In this document: positions 1-6,351 of the stretch, in pieces
Layout of the letters: every line of letters starts with the position of its first letter
Position numbering within the stretch: the first letter of the stretch is position 1
Assembly (NCBI GenBank): GCA_937875395.1
Contig: CALNCU010000306.1
Location: 1-10,047 of the forward strand
Length of the DNA stretch: 10,047 nucleotides
From: an uncultured Armatimonadota bacterium
GTDB taxonomy: Bacteria; Armatimonadota; UBA5829; DTJY01
Direction of reading: 5' to 3'
Translations under genes and position numbers: made by a program
Notes under the pieces: generated by a model
Seen by the model: only the letters and a program-made list of their open reading frames with translations
Told to the model about the DNA's origin: nothing
The model's database searches: none

Positions 1-93
1 GCGGCGTGCTTCGCACTCTGCGACCGAAGCATCGTCCCAGGGGTTATGCCCCTCGCTTTGGCGGCGTGCTTCGCTTTGCGACCAGAGGTATCG
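1..93. repeat. Imperfect tandem repeat, period 60, cut by window edge
   Basis: Bases 1-14 and 61-74 are identical (GCGGCGTGCTTCGC), and the match resumes at 19-25 and 77-83 (TGCGACC) after a 2-base length difference. TGCTTCG at 7-13 or 67-73 can pair with CGAAGCA at 25-31, and AGGGG/CCCCT (39-43 with 49-53) can form a small hairpin around TTATG. The block lies downstream of the last gene of the minus-strand operon. It is probably an intergenic repeat family. There is no clear T-tract, so it is not an obvious intrinsic terminator. The left part lies outside the window, so the copy number is unknown. Confidence 0.7.
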
Positions 94-118
94 CAGACAT
101 AATTAAGTTTACATGCCA

Positions 119-574
119 TTAGATGCGGCACCCGGAAGGCCCGCACATTAGGGCATGGACTATATCTACGCGGCTTACTATGCCCACGGGTTTCCCCGCG
201 CGCACAACCGGAAGACGTTTAATTGATTTTAGAATCATTGTGCTTGCTACCTTGAGGACTTTCTCATCTTCTGTAGCGGTAATTACATTTCTGGTCATTA
301 TAGATTCTACAGGCATGTTGCGTATCTCCAGCGCCCTGTCCTGCAGCAGAGTGCCGCTAAGCATAGCTTCATCGCTTGCCAGCAGGTCTTTGTATGTTGG
401 CAGCATTGCACGTATAATATCGTGCTCTGTAATAACACCTACCAGTATTCCGGCATCGTCTACTACAGGGAGGCCGCTTACATCTGCTATGCTGGATATT
501 GCAACGGCCTGCTCAATTGTGGCCGACGAGTTTACAGTCACCACTGACTTTTTCATTATCTCGGCAACGTTCAT
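119..574 (-). CDS. Tandem CBS-domain protein, probable nucleotide sensor
   Basis: The product is a 151-residue cytoplasmic protein made almost only of two CBS motifs. CBS1 covers about residues 6-55 (EIMKKSVVTV, then GLPVVDD and GVITEHDII). CBS2 covers about 90-145 (ESIMTRNVITA, then RLPVV and GIVSRVDIVHAL). A linker of about 30 residues containing acidic and Leu-rich stretches separates them. Such paired CBS domains form a Bateman module that usually binds adenosine nucleotides or related ligands and often regulates a partner; the ligand cannot be read here. I chose the ATG at 572-574 because GGGAGGAG (581-588) lies 6 bases upstream and the CBS fold begins right there. An in-frame ATG at 634 would only add a tail without family likeness. 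The start lies inside the upstream gene (overlap 513-574, different frame), so translation is probably coupled. It is the last gene of the operon. Confidence 0.9.
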   Translation of the reverse strand: MNVAEIMKKSVVTVNSSATIEQAVAISSIADVSGLPVVDDAGILVGVITEHDIIRAMLPTYKDLLASDEAMLSGTLLQDRALEIRNMPVESIMTRNVITATEDEKVLKVASTMILKSIKRLPVVRAGKPVGIVSRVDIVHALMCGPSGCRI

Positions 575-1643
575 TGTATACTCCTCCCACCGGAACATTA
601 ATATCCTGCAGGGTGTCCAGCTCCTCAATGGCAAGCTGGGCCAGTAGGAACGAGATGCAGGATTCAGCCCCCTGGTTAAGGTTTACGCCGTGTTCGCAGA
701 CGGCATCGTAACATCCCTTTGATACGGGGTCGTATACATATATTTCCCGCCGATTTTTTCCGAAAAACCACTCGTAGGCACATCTGGCAAGATCTGCGTA
801 CGCTTTATTCCGGGTTATTCTGTATGCCTGAACGTAAAGGCATACCGTGTATCCGGCGTCTATTGTCTGCTGATCCCAGATTGCTTTTGCGCGGTCTTTA
901 ATATACCACCCGTTGTTTCCCACTATATCCAGGTATCCGTTTGGAAACAGCACCTCTGTAAGGAAATCCGTAGTGGATATTGCTGCATTAAGATATGTCT
1001 TTTTACCTGTAACCTCTGCGGCAACAAACATGCCGGATGGAAGTATGGCGTTGCCGTATGTCATGTATGGCTCGTACCAGTGCCAGTCCTTATCGCTTGC
1101 AGTGCGAAGGAGGCCTGTAAGCGAATCTGCAAGCGCATGTATTTTGTCTTGAAGATCCATGGAATCTTCGGTGGTCTTAAGGTAGTGGCACATGCCCAGC
1201 ATGGTGTACGCCCTTGCGCGCGGGCTGGAGAGGTCTCCCGCCCAGATGACTGCTGCGTCAAAAATCTTTTGGGCAACTATGCGTACGTTCTCCGGCAGCC
1301 CGCTTGAGACGGTGTACCCGCAGGCCCACATGGTTCTGCCGTAACAGTCTTCCGTGCCGGCATCATCCAGAAACTCCCGCTGATAGGTCATTACGTTTCT
1401 GAAGGTGTGATCCGGGCTCTCTGCATAGTGGACAAAGCTTAGGTATGTAAGAGCCAGGTCAAGGTCTGCCCTATCCCCGGTGCGTTCATACTGCTTTGCG
1501 GCAACAATCAGCGCCCTGCAATTATCATCTGTTGTATAGCCTAATTTGCGGTTTGGGACACCGTGCACGCCATGTTGTATTATGCCCGTGCAATCTGTAA
1601 TAGATCTTAGATAAGAGAGGTCTACCGATGGCAGCTGCATCAT
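513..1643 (-). CDS. (alpha/alpha)-barrel glycosidase-like protein, partner of GT4
   Basis: The product has 376 residues, no signal peptide and no membrane segment. It resembles the six-hairpin-type domain often found fused to, or next to, GT4-type mannosyltransferase-like proteins. I recognise it from TDCTGIIQHGVHGVPNRKL and GYTTDDNCRAL (residues 16-45), CYGRTMWACG (100-109), DWHWYEPYMTYGNAILP (186-202), DQQTIDAGYTV (257-267) and NLNQGAESCISFLLAQLA (321-338). Conserved Asp, Glu and Trp residues suggest a carbohydrate-handling pocket, but no catalytic pair can be assigned. The start at 1643 is set by GGAGGA (1651-1656), 7 bases upstream; a second ATG follows at once. It overlaps the glycosyltransferase stop by 4 bases (ATGA). 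The last 35 or so residues (from about 342) extend past the recognisable domain, and about 20 of them are encoded in the stretch that also encodes the CBS-protein start. Substrate and reaction are unknown. Confidence 0.82.
   Translation of the reverse strand: MMQLPSVDLSYLRSITDCTGIIQHGVHGVPNRKLGYTTDDNCRALIVAAKQYERTGDRADLDLALTYLSFVHYAESPDHTFRNVMTYQREFLDDAGTEDCYGRTMWACGYTVSSGLPENVRIVAQKIFDAAVIWAGDLSSPRARAYTMLGMCHYLKTTEDSMDLQDKIHALADSLTGLLRTASDKDWHWYEPYMTYGNAILPSGMFVAAEVTGKKTYLNAAISTTDFLTEVLFPNGYLDIVGNNGWYIKDRAKAIWDQQTIDAGYTVCLYVQAYRITRNKAYADLARCAYEWFFGKNRREIYVYDPVSKGCYDAVCEHGVNLNQGAESCISFLLAQLAIEELDTLQDINVPVGGVYNERCRDNEKVSGDCKLVGHN
581..588 (-). promoter_or_regulatory. Ribosome binding site of the CBS gene, inside upstream CDS
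   Basis: On the minus strand the sequence reads GGGAGGAG, then TATACA, then ATG. This strong Shine-Dalgarno sequence fixes the CBS-protein start at 574. It lies within the coding region of the preceding barrel gene, so ribosomes finishing that gene cover it. Confidence 0.8.
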
Positions 1644-1656
1644 ACACGCGTCCTCC
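1640..1656 (-). promoter_or_regulatory. ATGA stop-start overlap with ribosome binding site
   Basis: The bases at 1640-1643 read ATGA on the minus strand: the TGA ends the glycosyltransferase gene and the ATG begins the barrel gene. GGAGGA at 1651-1656 is well placed for the second gene. This arrangement predicts termination-reinitiation and near-equal production of the two proteins. Confidence 0.85.
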
Positions 1657-2962
1657 GCGGTATATATTCTTCATCGTCTGTCTTTTTCTTTGCCCGGATT
1701 GCATCCGGCGCCGGCCGGGGCCTGAGTTCATGAAACAGGTTAAGGTAGTCTATGCCGACGTTAAACCAGGCTGCTCTCCGCCCGTATCTGTATGCTTTAG
1801 ATTCCATGCTCTCTCTTAATGAAGGGTCTGCCAGTATGCTGTTTACAGAGGATGCCAACCCTTCCGAATCTTTGCAATCTACTAAAAGTCCCCTGCCGCC
1901 TGCTAATACCTCTTCTGCATAGAGGTAATTTGTAGAGACTATGGCCTTGCCGCAGCCAAGCGCATATGCCAGGGCTCCGCTTACTATCTGATCTCTATTT
2001 ATGTAAGGCGTAACGTAAATATCTGTTGCACAAAGGTATTGTATCAACTCTTCCAGGGTTAGATACCGGTTGTTGAACCGCACGTGATTTTGCATCCCCA
2101 AGCTGTTTACAAGCTCCAGCAGTTCCTTCCTGTAGCTCTCTCCTTCATGGTTCCTTACACCGGGGTGCGTCTCCCCCAGTACCAGGTAGAGGGCGTTAGG
2201 ATTCTTTTTGACGATATCAGGCATGGCCTGGATTGCGTATTCTATGCCTTTTCCCCTGCTTATAAGACCGAATGTGGATATGATGGTACGGTCTTCCACA
2301 TGCAGGGTCTTTTTTACGGAGGCAGCGCTTACCCTGTGCACATTTGGCACTCCGTGCGGGATGACCACTATTTTATGCGCCGGGACTCCGTAGGTGGAAA
2401 TAAGCATCTCTTTGCCCATTTTCACCATAACTACCAGGGCGCCGGCAAGTTCTGCTATCTTTTGCACAACCCGTTTCTGGTTTGGGCTGGGGTTAAAGAG
2501 CACTGTATGCAGCGTTACTATAACCGGCTTCCGCACCCGCTCTAAAAACTCCAGAATGTATTCGCCGTCCGGGCCTCCGAATATGCCGTATTCGTGCTGC
2601 AGGCTTACTGCGCTGACATCTGATTTGTTTATGTAGTCTGCCGCATCACGGTATGATTGGATATCTGATTTATGTATCCTGAACTTGACTATCTTTGGGT
2701 AAGGCTCTATGCCCGACTCTCCGCCAACCGCAAGCACGGATGGATCCGAAAAGGGCGTGTACTTGGAGATGGCGGTGGCCAGATCTTTTGTGAACGTGGC
2801 TATTCCGCACTCCTGGGGCGGATACGTGGCCACATAAGCTATGTCTATGTGGTTTAATACCTCCCTTAGAAACTTGAACATCTTAAGGTCTTCGGGCTTC
2901 CATCCATCGCTTTCTGAATTTTCTGCTTGTTTTATATTCAATATTTTTTGTCTTTTTGGCAT
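1640..2962 (-). CDS. GT4-like GT-B glycosyltransferase
   Basis: The product is a 440-residue, soluble, retaining-type glycosyltransferase of the GT-B fold that presumably transfers a sugar from a nucleotide-sugar donor. The N-terminal acceptor half starts at IAYVATYPPQECGIATFT (41-58) and includes LQHEYGIFGG (121-130) and LHT (151-153). The donor half includes VVIPHGVP (199-206), FGLISRGKGIEYAI (231-244), LGETHPGV (262-269) and SGALAYALGCGKAIVST (328-344) followed by YAEEVL (348-353). The last block takes the place of the usual GT4 EX7E region; the first Glu is absent and Glu349/Glu350 remain. This is characteristic of the mannosyltransferase-like subgroup that carries or neighbours a six-hairpin domain. 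The first 38 residues are polar and poorly conserved. The ATG at 2962 has GGAG at 2969-2972; an internal Met at 2881 lacks a good binding site. The basic C-terminal tail (about 412-440) runs into the next gene. Donor and acceptor are not identifiable. Confidence 0.88.
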   Translation of the reverse strand: MPKRQKILNIKQAENSESDGWKPEDLKMFKFLREVLNHIDIAYVATYPPQECGIATFTKDLATAISKYTPFSDPSVLAVGGESGIEPYPKIVKFRIHKSDIQSYRDAADYINKSDVSAVSLQHEYGIFGGPDGEYILEFLERVRKPVIVTLHTVLFNPSPNQKRVVQKIAELAGALVVMVKMGKEMLISTYGVPAHKIVVIPHGVPNVHRVSAASVKKTLHVEDRTIISTFGLISRGKGIEYAIQAMPDIVKKNPNALYLVLGETHPGVRNHEGESYRKELLELVNSLGMQNHVRFNNRYLTLEELIQYLCATDIYVTPYINRDQIVSGALAYALGCGKAIVSTNYLYAEEVLAGGRGLLVDCKDSEGLASSVNSILADPSLRESMESKAYRYGRRAAWFNVGIDYLNLFHELRPRPAPDAIRAKKKTDDEEYIPRRTRV

Positions 2963-3035
2963 AATCTACTCCACTCTTTTGTAAAATTACCCTCCTGCAT
3001 TCTGTGGAGAGTTTTCCACCACACGCCGGTATGCG

Positions 3036-3386
3036 TCAGGATTTAAGATAAGTCACTGCGCTCATATCGTCTGTATGAAGTGGAAGTACCCTGCCTAGTC
3101 CGGTTATATTCAGCACATTCCTTAAATGCGGGTTGGGGCCGGAGATTGCAAGGTTGCCGTTATGCTCTTTTATCCTTCGCAAACCTCCTATCAGCGTACC
3201 TAATCCCGAACTATCTATATAATGTACCCCGGCAAGGCTGATCACTATTTTAGACTCCCCGTTTGCTACAAGATCGGCTATGGCCTGCTGGAGCTTTCGC
3301 GCCGTGTAGGCATCTACATCGCCGGAGAGGATTAGTACAGGAACAGCTTCAATCCTCAAAATGTTGATTACAAGGTCTGTTTCCAT
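3036..3386 (-). CDS. STAS-domain protein, anti-sigma factor antagonist type
   Basis: The product is a 116-residue single-domain STAS protein of the SpoIIAA/RsbV type. Its hallmark is HYIDSSGLGTLIGGLRRI (55-72), where DSSG (58-61) carries the serine phosphorylated in partner-switching systems. ILSGDVDAYTARKL (19-32) is the usual first strand-helix block and LAISGPNPHLRNVL (79-92) the later one. In the known systems an unphosphorylated antagonist binds an anti-sigma factor/serine kinase and frees a sigma factor; other STAS proteins regulate different partners. No kinase, phosphatase or sigma factor gene is visible in this window, so the partner must be encoded elsewhere. AAAAGGAG (3392-3399) lies 5 bases before the ATG. 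It is the first gene of the operon, with 73 bases to the glycosyltransferase start, suggesting coexpression with glycan-related genes. Confidence 0.92.
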   Translation of the reverse strand: METDLVINILRIEAVPVLILSGDVDAYTARKLQQAIADLVANGESKIVISLAGVHYIDSSGLGTLIGGLRRIKEHNGNLAISGPNPHLRNVLNITGLGRVLPLHTDDMSAVTYLKS

Positions 3387-3509
3387 GTCTGCTCCTTTTT
3401 GTGGTTGTCTTGCAAAGTGATAAGTTGTTGAGTAGATTTTGTGTGGTTTAAGTTGTTCTTGATGTTCTCCTTTATGGGTCTGCAGTATGTATTCAAATTA
3501 CACTTCTCC

Positions 3510-3538
3510 ATTCTAGCGGTTTCTTCATCACTATGCAA
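3510..3538 (-). promoter_or_regulatory. Candidate sigma-70 promoter for STAS operon
   Basis: On the minus strand TTGCAT (3533-3538) is followed, after 17 bases, by TAGAAT (3510-3515). The -10 element matches five of six consensus positions; the -35 matches only its TTG. Transcription would start near 3503, giving a leader of roughly 117 bases before the STAS start. This is inferred from consensus alone. Confidence 0.42.
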
Positions 3539-3634
3539 GCGCAAACAGGTTTGTGATACATGCAAGCAAGGGATGTCTATATTCTCTGCTGTATATGTAT
3601 ATTCCCATAACTCTGTAATTTATAACATGCATAC

Positions 3635-3663
3635 TTGCCAAGCATGCTGATATTGCTTAGAAT
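3635..3663 (+). promoter_or_regulatory. Candidate sigma-70 promoter for nucleoside phosphorylase
   Basis: TTGCCA (3635-3640) and TAGAAT (3658-3663) are separated by an ideal 17 bases, and each matches five of six consensus positions. Transcription would begin near 3670, about 44 bases before the ATG at 3714. CATGC (3626-3630) and GCATG (3642-3646) form an inverted repeat bracketing the -35 element, a possible operator. Confidence 0.6.
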
Positions 3664-3713
3664 TAGAGATGGTTGGCGTGCGCTTATAGAGGCCAAACGT
3701 TGGGAGCAATAAT

Positions 3714-4472
3714 ATGAAAACTGCCTTGATTTTGGGCTCGGGGGTATTCTTTGATGGCGGAACCAAGTCCGCATGGGACGAAGTGCAAACGCCATACGGC
3801 CCGGCCTGGCTTCGCGAGCATAGGATAGGCAATTCTGATGTTGTGATTATGAGAAGGCACGGCCCCGGGCTTAACATCCCCCCGCATCTTATAAACTATA
3901 AGGCTAATATCCGTGCTCTTCTGGACAAGGGTGTTAAACAGATTATTGCAACTGCCGCCACGGGTTCTCTCTCCCCCAATATAGCCCCCGGGACTCTTGC
4001 CGTCGCCAGTGATTTTATAGATTGGACAAAGAACAGGGTAACTACCATCTATGACCGCCCAATGGAATCTGTAACCCACACAGATTTTACCGTTCCGTAC
4101 TGCCCCCGGATAAATAATGCGATTCTTTTGTCAGCCCAGAGTGCGGAGATACCTATGGCAAACAATGTTACGTATGTCTGCACGGACGGCCCGCGGTATG
4201 AGACTCCGGCGGAGGTGCGCATGTTCCGCATGATGGGCGGGGATGTGGTAGGCATGACGAGCGCCCTGGAGGCGATACTTTCTAGGGAGATGGGTATCTG
4301 CTACGGCGCGCTGTGCATAGTATCTAACTATGCGGCGGGGATATCTGCAAAGCCGCTCTCTCATGCAGAGGTGCTGGCCTGCGTTGAAGAAAAGTTGCCG
4401 GCTGTAAGGAATATACTGGAGGGCGCGCTGGAACTTATTGATGGCGGCGAATGCGCAAATTGCCGGTTGTAG
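3714..4472 (+). CDS. MTAP/MTIP-family purine nucleoside phosphorylase
   Basis: The product is a 252-residue cytoplasmic phosphorylase of the methylthioadenosine phosphorylase branch of the PNP family, which splits a purine (methylthio)nucleoside with phosphate into base and (methylthio)ribose-1-phosphate. Visible motifs are RRHGPGLNIPPHLINYKANI (47-66), ATGSL (82-86), FIDWTKNR (101-108), TDGPRYETPAE (157-167) and VVGMT (178-182, the Met of the nucleoside site). In methylthioadenosine-specific enzymes the base pocket has two Asp residues (DYD); here the equivalent segment is SNYAAG (204-209), with Asn205 and Ala207. Asn at this site is typical of 6-oxopurine enzymes, so methylthioinosine, inosine or guanosine is a more likely substrate than methylthioadenosine; this is inference. 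The opening loop LGSGVFFDGG (7-16) lacks the common GGTG form. The C-terminus carries a CANC motif (247-250). GGGAG (3702-3706) precedes the ATG by 7 bases. The length is normal for the family. Confidence 0.9.
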   Translation: MKTALILGSGVFFDGGTKSAWDEVQTPYGPAWLREHRIGNSDVVIMRRHGPGLNIPPHLINYKANIRALLDKGVKQIIATAATGSLSPNIAPGTLAVASDFIDWTKNRVTTIYDRPMESVTHTDFTVPYCPRINNAILLSAQSAEIPMANNVTYVCTDGPRYETPAEVRMFRMMGGDVVGMTSALEAILSREMGICYGALCIVSNYAAGISAKPLSHAEVLACVEEKLPAVRNILEGALELIDGGECANCRL

Positions 4473-4480
4473 AATAAGCC

Positions 4481-5542
4481 TTATCTGCGGAGCATCTGCT
4501 TTAACTCGGTTAGGTTGCCGGCGTTAATGCATGCCTGCTCTTCCGTTATCCATCCCTTTTTAACAAACTTGACAAGGCTCTGGTTTATTGTCTGCATCCC
4601 CCAGAATTCACCCTCAGAGATGGCAATAGAGAGCTGCTGGCCAAAGTGACCATCCTCTATGAGTTTTGCTATTGTTGGGGTGACTACCATAATCTCTACG
4701 GCGGCAATCCTGCCGTTTCCATCTGCCATGGGGATGAGTTTTTGGGATACTACACCTTTAAGAGATGCCGCAAGCCTCATGCACATATGCTCTTTTTCAT
4801 GCGGGGGGAACATGTTTATAATCCGCTCCACGGTCTCTGCGGCGCTGCTTGTATGCAGGGTGGAGAGCACCAGGTGCCCCGTCTCTGCCGCCTGAAGGAC
4901 TACCTGCATAGTCTCCGTATCCCGCATCTCACCTATGAGTATTACATCCGGGCTCTGCCGGACAATGTATTTTAGACCCTCATTGAATGATTTGGTATCT
5001 GCGCCTATCTCGCGCTGGCTCACAATAGCCATTTTATCTTCATGGACAAACTCTATTGGGTCCTCTATAGAGATGATGTTGCAGGGTTTTGAGGCGTTGA
5101 TAAGGTCTATAATGGCCGCAAGCGTGGTGGATTTCCCTGAGCCGGTAGGCCCGGTAACCAGTATAAGCCCCTGTTTGTTTTGAGACATGTCCGCCACGAC
5201 AGTGGGCATGCAAAGCTGCTGCAGACTTAGCACCTGCAGCGGGATAAGTCGCAGCACCACCCCCACGCTGTTTCTCTGGCGGTAGAAGTTAGCACGTACG
5301 CGGGTGACGCCTTCTATAGTAAATGCAAGGTCAAGCTCGTTTTGAGCCTCAAACGTTCCTATCTGCTCGGGCGTCAGCACGGAGTATGCAATCTTTTTTA
5401 CATCGTCGGCGGAGAGTACGGGGTAGTCTGTGGCGCTAATGCTTCCGTTTACTCTAAATGATGGTGAAACGCCTTCTTTAAGAAAGACGTCCGATGCCCG
5501 GAGTCCGGCGGCAGTTTTAAGCAGTTCTGAAAGATCTATCAC
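4481..5542 (-). CDS. pilT: PilT/PilU-like type IV pilus retraction ATPase
   Basis: The product is a 353-residue hexameric-type secretion ATPase that should power disassembly (retraction) of type IV pili from the cytoplasmic face of the inner membrane. The N-terminal PAS-like half begins LSELLKTAAGLRASDVFL. The RecA-like half carries the Walker A GPTGSGKST (131-139), the Asp box IISIEDPIEF (156-165), the Walker B DVILIGEMRD (199-208) and the His box TGHLVLSTLHT (221-231). GMQTINQSL (315-323) is the typical C-terminal landmark. The PilT motif AIRNLIRE is degenerate here (TIAKLIEDG, 290-298), and the C-terminus resembles PilU, so PilT versus PilU is uncertain. The gene starts with GTG at 5540-5542; AAAGGAG (5554-5560) lies 11 bases upstream, a rather long gap, but the protein alignment fits this start. 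The upstream gene's stop lies inside this binding site, implying coupling. No pilin, PilB or PilC gene is in the window. Confidence 0.93.
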   Translation of the reverse strand: MIDLSELLKTAAGLRASDVFLKEGVSPSFRVNGSISATDYPVLSADDVKKIAYSVLTPEQIGTFEAQNELDLAFTIEGVTRVRANFYRQRNSVGVVLRLIPLQVLSLQQLCMPTVVADMSQNKQGLILVTGPTGSGKSTTLAAIIDLINASKPCNIISIEDPIEFVHEDKMAIVSQREIGADTKSFNEGLKYIVRQSPDVILIGEMRDTETMQVVLQAAETGHLVLSTLHTSSAAETVERIINMFPPHEKEHMCMRLAASLKGVVSQKLIPMADGNGRIAAVEIMVVTPTIAKLIEDGHFGQQLSIAISEGEFWGMQTINQSLVKFVKKGWITEEQACINAGNLTELKQMLRR

Positions 5543-5553
5543 GTAGCAAAAGA

Positions 5554-5560
5554 CTCCTTT
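5554..5560 (-). promoter_or_regulatory. Ribosome binding site of the pilT-like gene
   Basis: AAAGGAG on the minus strand overlaps the TAA stop (5559-5561) of the preceding membrane-protein gene. This ties initiation at the GTG codon (5542) to translation of that gene. The 11-base spacing and the GTG start suggest modest initiation strength on its own. Confidence 0.7.
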
Positions 5561-6275
5561 AACCGGATTTTGTGCCGCCTCTGCCGGCTATGGCCCTGTT
5601 GGTAAACATGAAAGCCAGAATCGCTATCCCAATTGCAAGCAGTACAATTAGCACCGCTGCCGCTACCCTTGCAACAGTGTTCTGCCCGCCAACAGTACCG
5701 GCTTCTCCAGAGAGCCCCGGCGTTGGGAGATTTAATGATTGAAAGGAAGGGTTCTTTACGTGAATGCCGTAGCGGTATGTTCCCGGGCTGCCGTTAAACG
5801 TTATTGTTACATACTTGTTCTCATAGCTGCCCATTGCCCGCAACCTTGCATTTTGCGGAACTATATATATAAGCTGAATGTTTGCATAATCTTTATAAGC
5901 CTTAATCACCGGCTCTACGGGGAGGATATTTGCAGCCGGGTCAATAACCTGCGGGGTCATAAACTGCACGGAGGTCATAGGGTCTTTGCCGGAGGACATT
6001 ACACTCTCATCCGTGATTGTAGTGTTTGTTACGCGCCACCCGGTTTCAGCCACCAGCGTGGAGAGGTGCATCTGGGCCTGCGAGTGTTTTACTACATTGG
6101 GGTAGGTTATGGAGACCCAGTTGGCATTTTTCATCTGGGCGTTCACAAGGATTAAAATATCCGGTTTTGCAGAGACGCCTGCATTCTCCCCCCAAACCCG
6201 CGAGCCACACATAAGAATACCGCCCAAAAACACGGCCACCAGACTGATTACGGCTAACACACGGACTGCTTTCAT
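5559..6275 (-). CDS. Membrane-anchored exported protein, unknown function
   Basis: I do not recognise this 238-residue protein. It begins MKAVRVLAVISLVAVFLGG, a clear signal peptide (cleavage perhaps after VWG, about residue 29; Met precedes Cys23, so a lipobox is unlikely). A mixed alpha/beta-looking extracytoplasmic domain follows (about 36-180), with DILILVNAQMKN (39-50), IQLIYIVPQNARL (133-145) and YVTITFNGSPGTYRYGIHV (155-173). Next is a Gly/Ser-rich linker (185-199), one strong transmembrane helix (201-224, VARVAAAVLIVLLAIGIAIL) and a short basic tail, TNRAIAGRGGTKSG, predicted to be cytoplasmic. The ATG at 6275 has a moderate AGAGGT (6286-6291). The open frame extends upstream to 6482, but that part crosses the promoter and would bury the signal peptide. 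Its stop overlaps the pilT-like ribosome binding site, so the two are cotranscribed. A role in pilus retraction, anchoring or surface sensing is a guess from position only. Confidence 0.8.
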   Translation of the reverse strand: MKAVRVLAVISLVAVFLGGILMCGSRVWGENAGVSAKPDILILVNAQMKNANWVSITYPNVVKHSQAQMHLSTLVAETGWRVTNTTITDESVMSSGKDPMTSVQFMTPQVIDPAANILPVEPVIKAYKDYANIQLIYIVPQNARLRAMGSYENKYVTITFNGSPGTYRYGIHVKNPSFQSLNLPTPGLSGEAGTVGGQNTVARVAAAVLIVLLAIGIAILAFMFTNRAIAGRGGTKSG

Positions 6276-6351
6276 AGTAATACAAACCTCTCGGTTTTGA
6301 GGGATGCAATTGGTACCATTTTGACCACGATTCACGCTCAATATTGTGACC

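Larger units (their letters stand above)
3387..3713. other. Divergent intergenic region with two candidate promoters
   Basis: These 327 bases separate the minus-strand operon from the plus-strand phosphorylase. The stretch is AT-rich around 3580-3640. I see one plausible sigma-70-type promoter facing each way (listed separately). The leader of the STAS gene (about 3387-3503) is A/C-rich on the transcribed strand and has little apparent structure. It contains an extra AAAGGAG (3467-3473) with no ATG after it. No convincing gene, riboswitch or terminator is visible. A 65-codon minus-strand open frame here (3368-3565) has no family likeness and overlaps the STAS start. Confidence 0.6.

Noticed and set aside
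1..93. CRISPR array at the left edge
   Set aside because: Only two imperfect copies are present, they differ in length, the interval does not look like a unique spacer of constant size, and no cas gene is present.
575..634. Upstream extension of the CBS gene to an ATG at 634
   Set aside because: The added 20 residues have no family likeness, and the strong ribosome binding site and the fold both start at 574.
123..647. 174-codon plus-strand open frame opposite the CBS gene
   Set aside because: It is antisense to a gene with clear domain motifs, shows no protein family features and has no ribosome binding site.
2084..2545. 153-codon plus-strand frame opposite the glycosyltransferase
   Set aside because: It is antisense to a well-supported gene and has no recognisable domain.
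3368..3565. 65-codon minus-strand frame in front of the STAS gene
   Set aside because: It has low-complexity polar content and no recognised family. Its starts are poor (one overlaps the proposed -10 region) and it runs into the STAS start. A stray AAAGGAG at 3467-3473 has no start codon after it.
3684..4079. Minus-strand frame opposite the phosphorylase gene
   Set aside because: The plus strand carries the conserved family motifs; the antisense frame is a by-product of codon composition.
6205..6215. Lipoprotein signal in the membrane protein (Cys23)
   Set aside because: The residue before Cys is Met, not Gly, Ala or Ser, so the lipobox is poor; a C-terminal membrane helix already explains anchoring.
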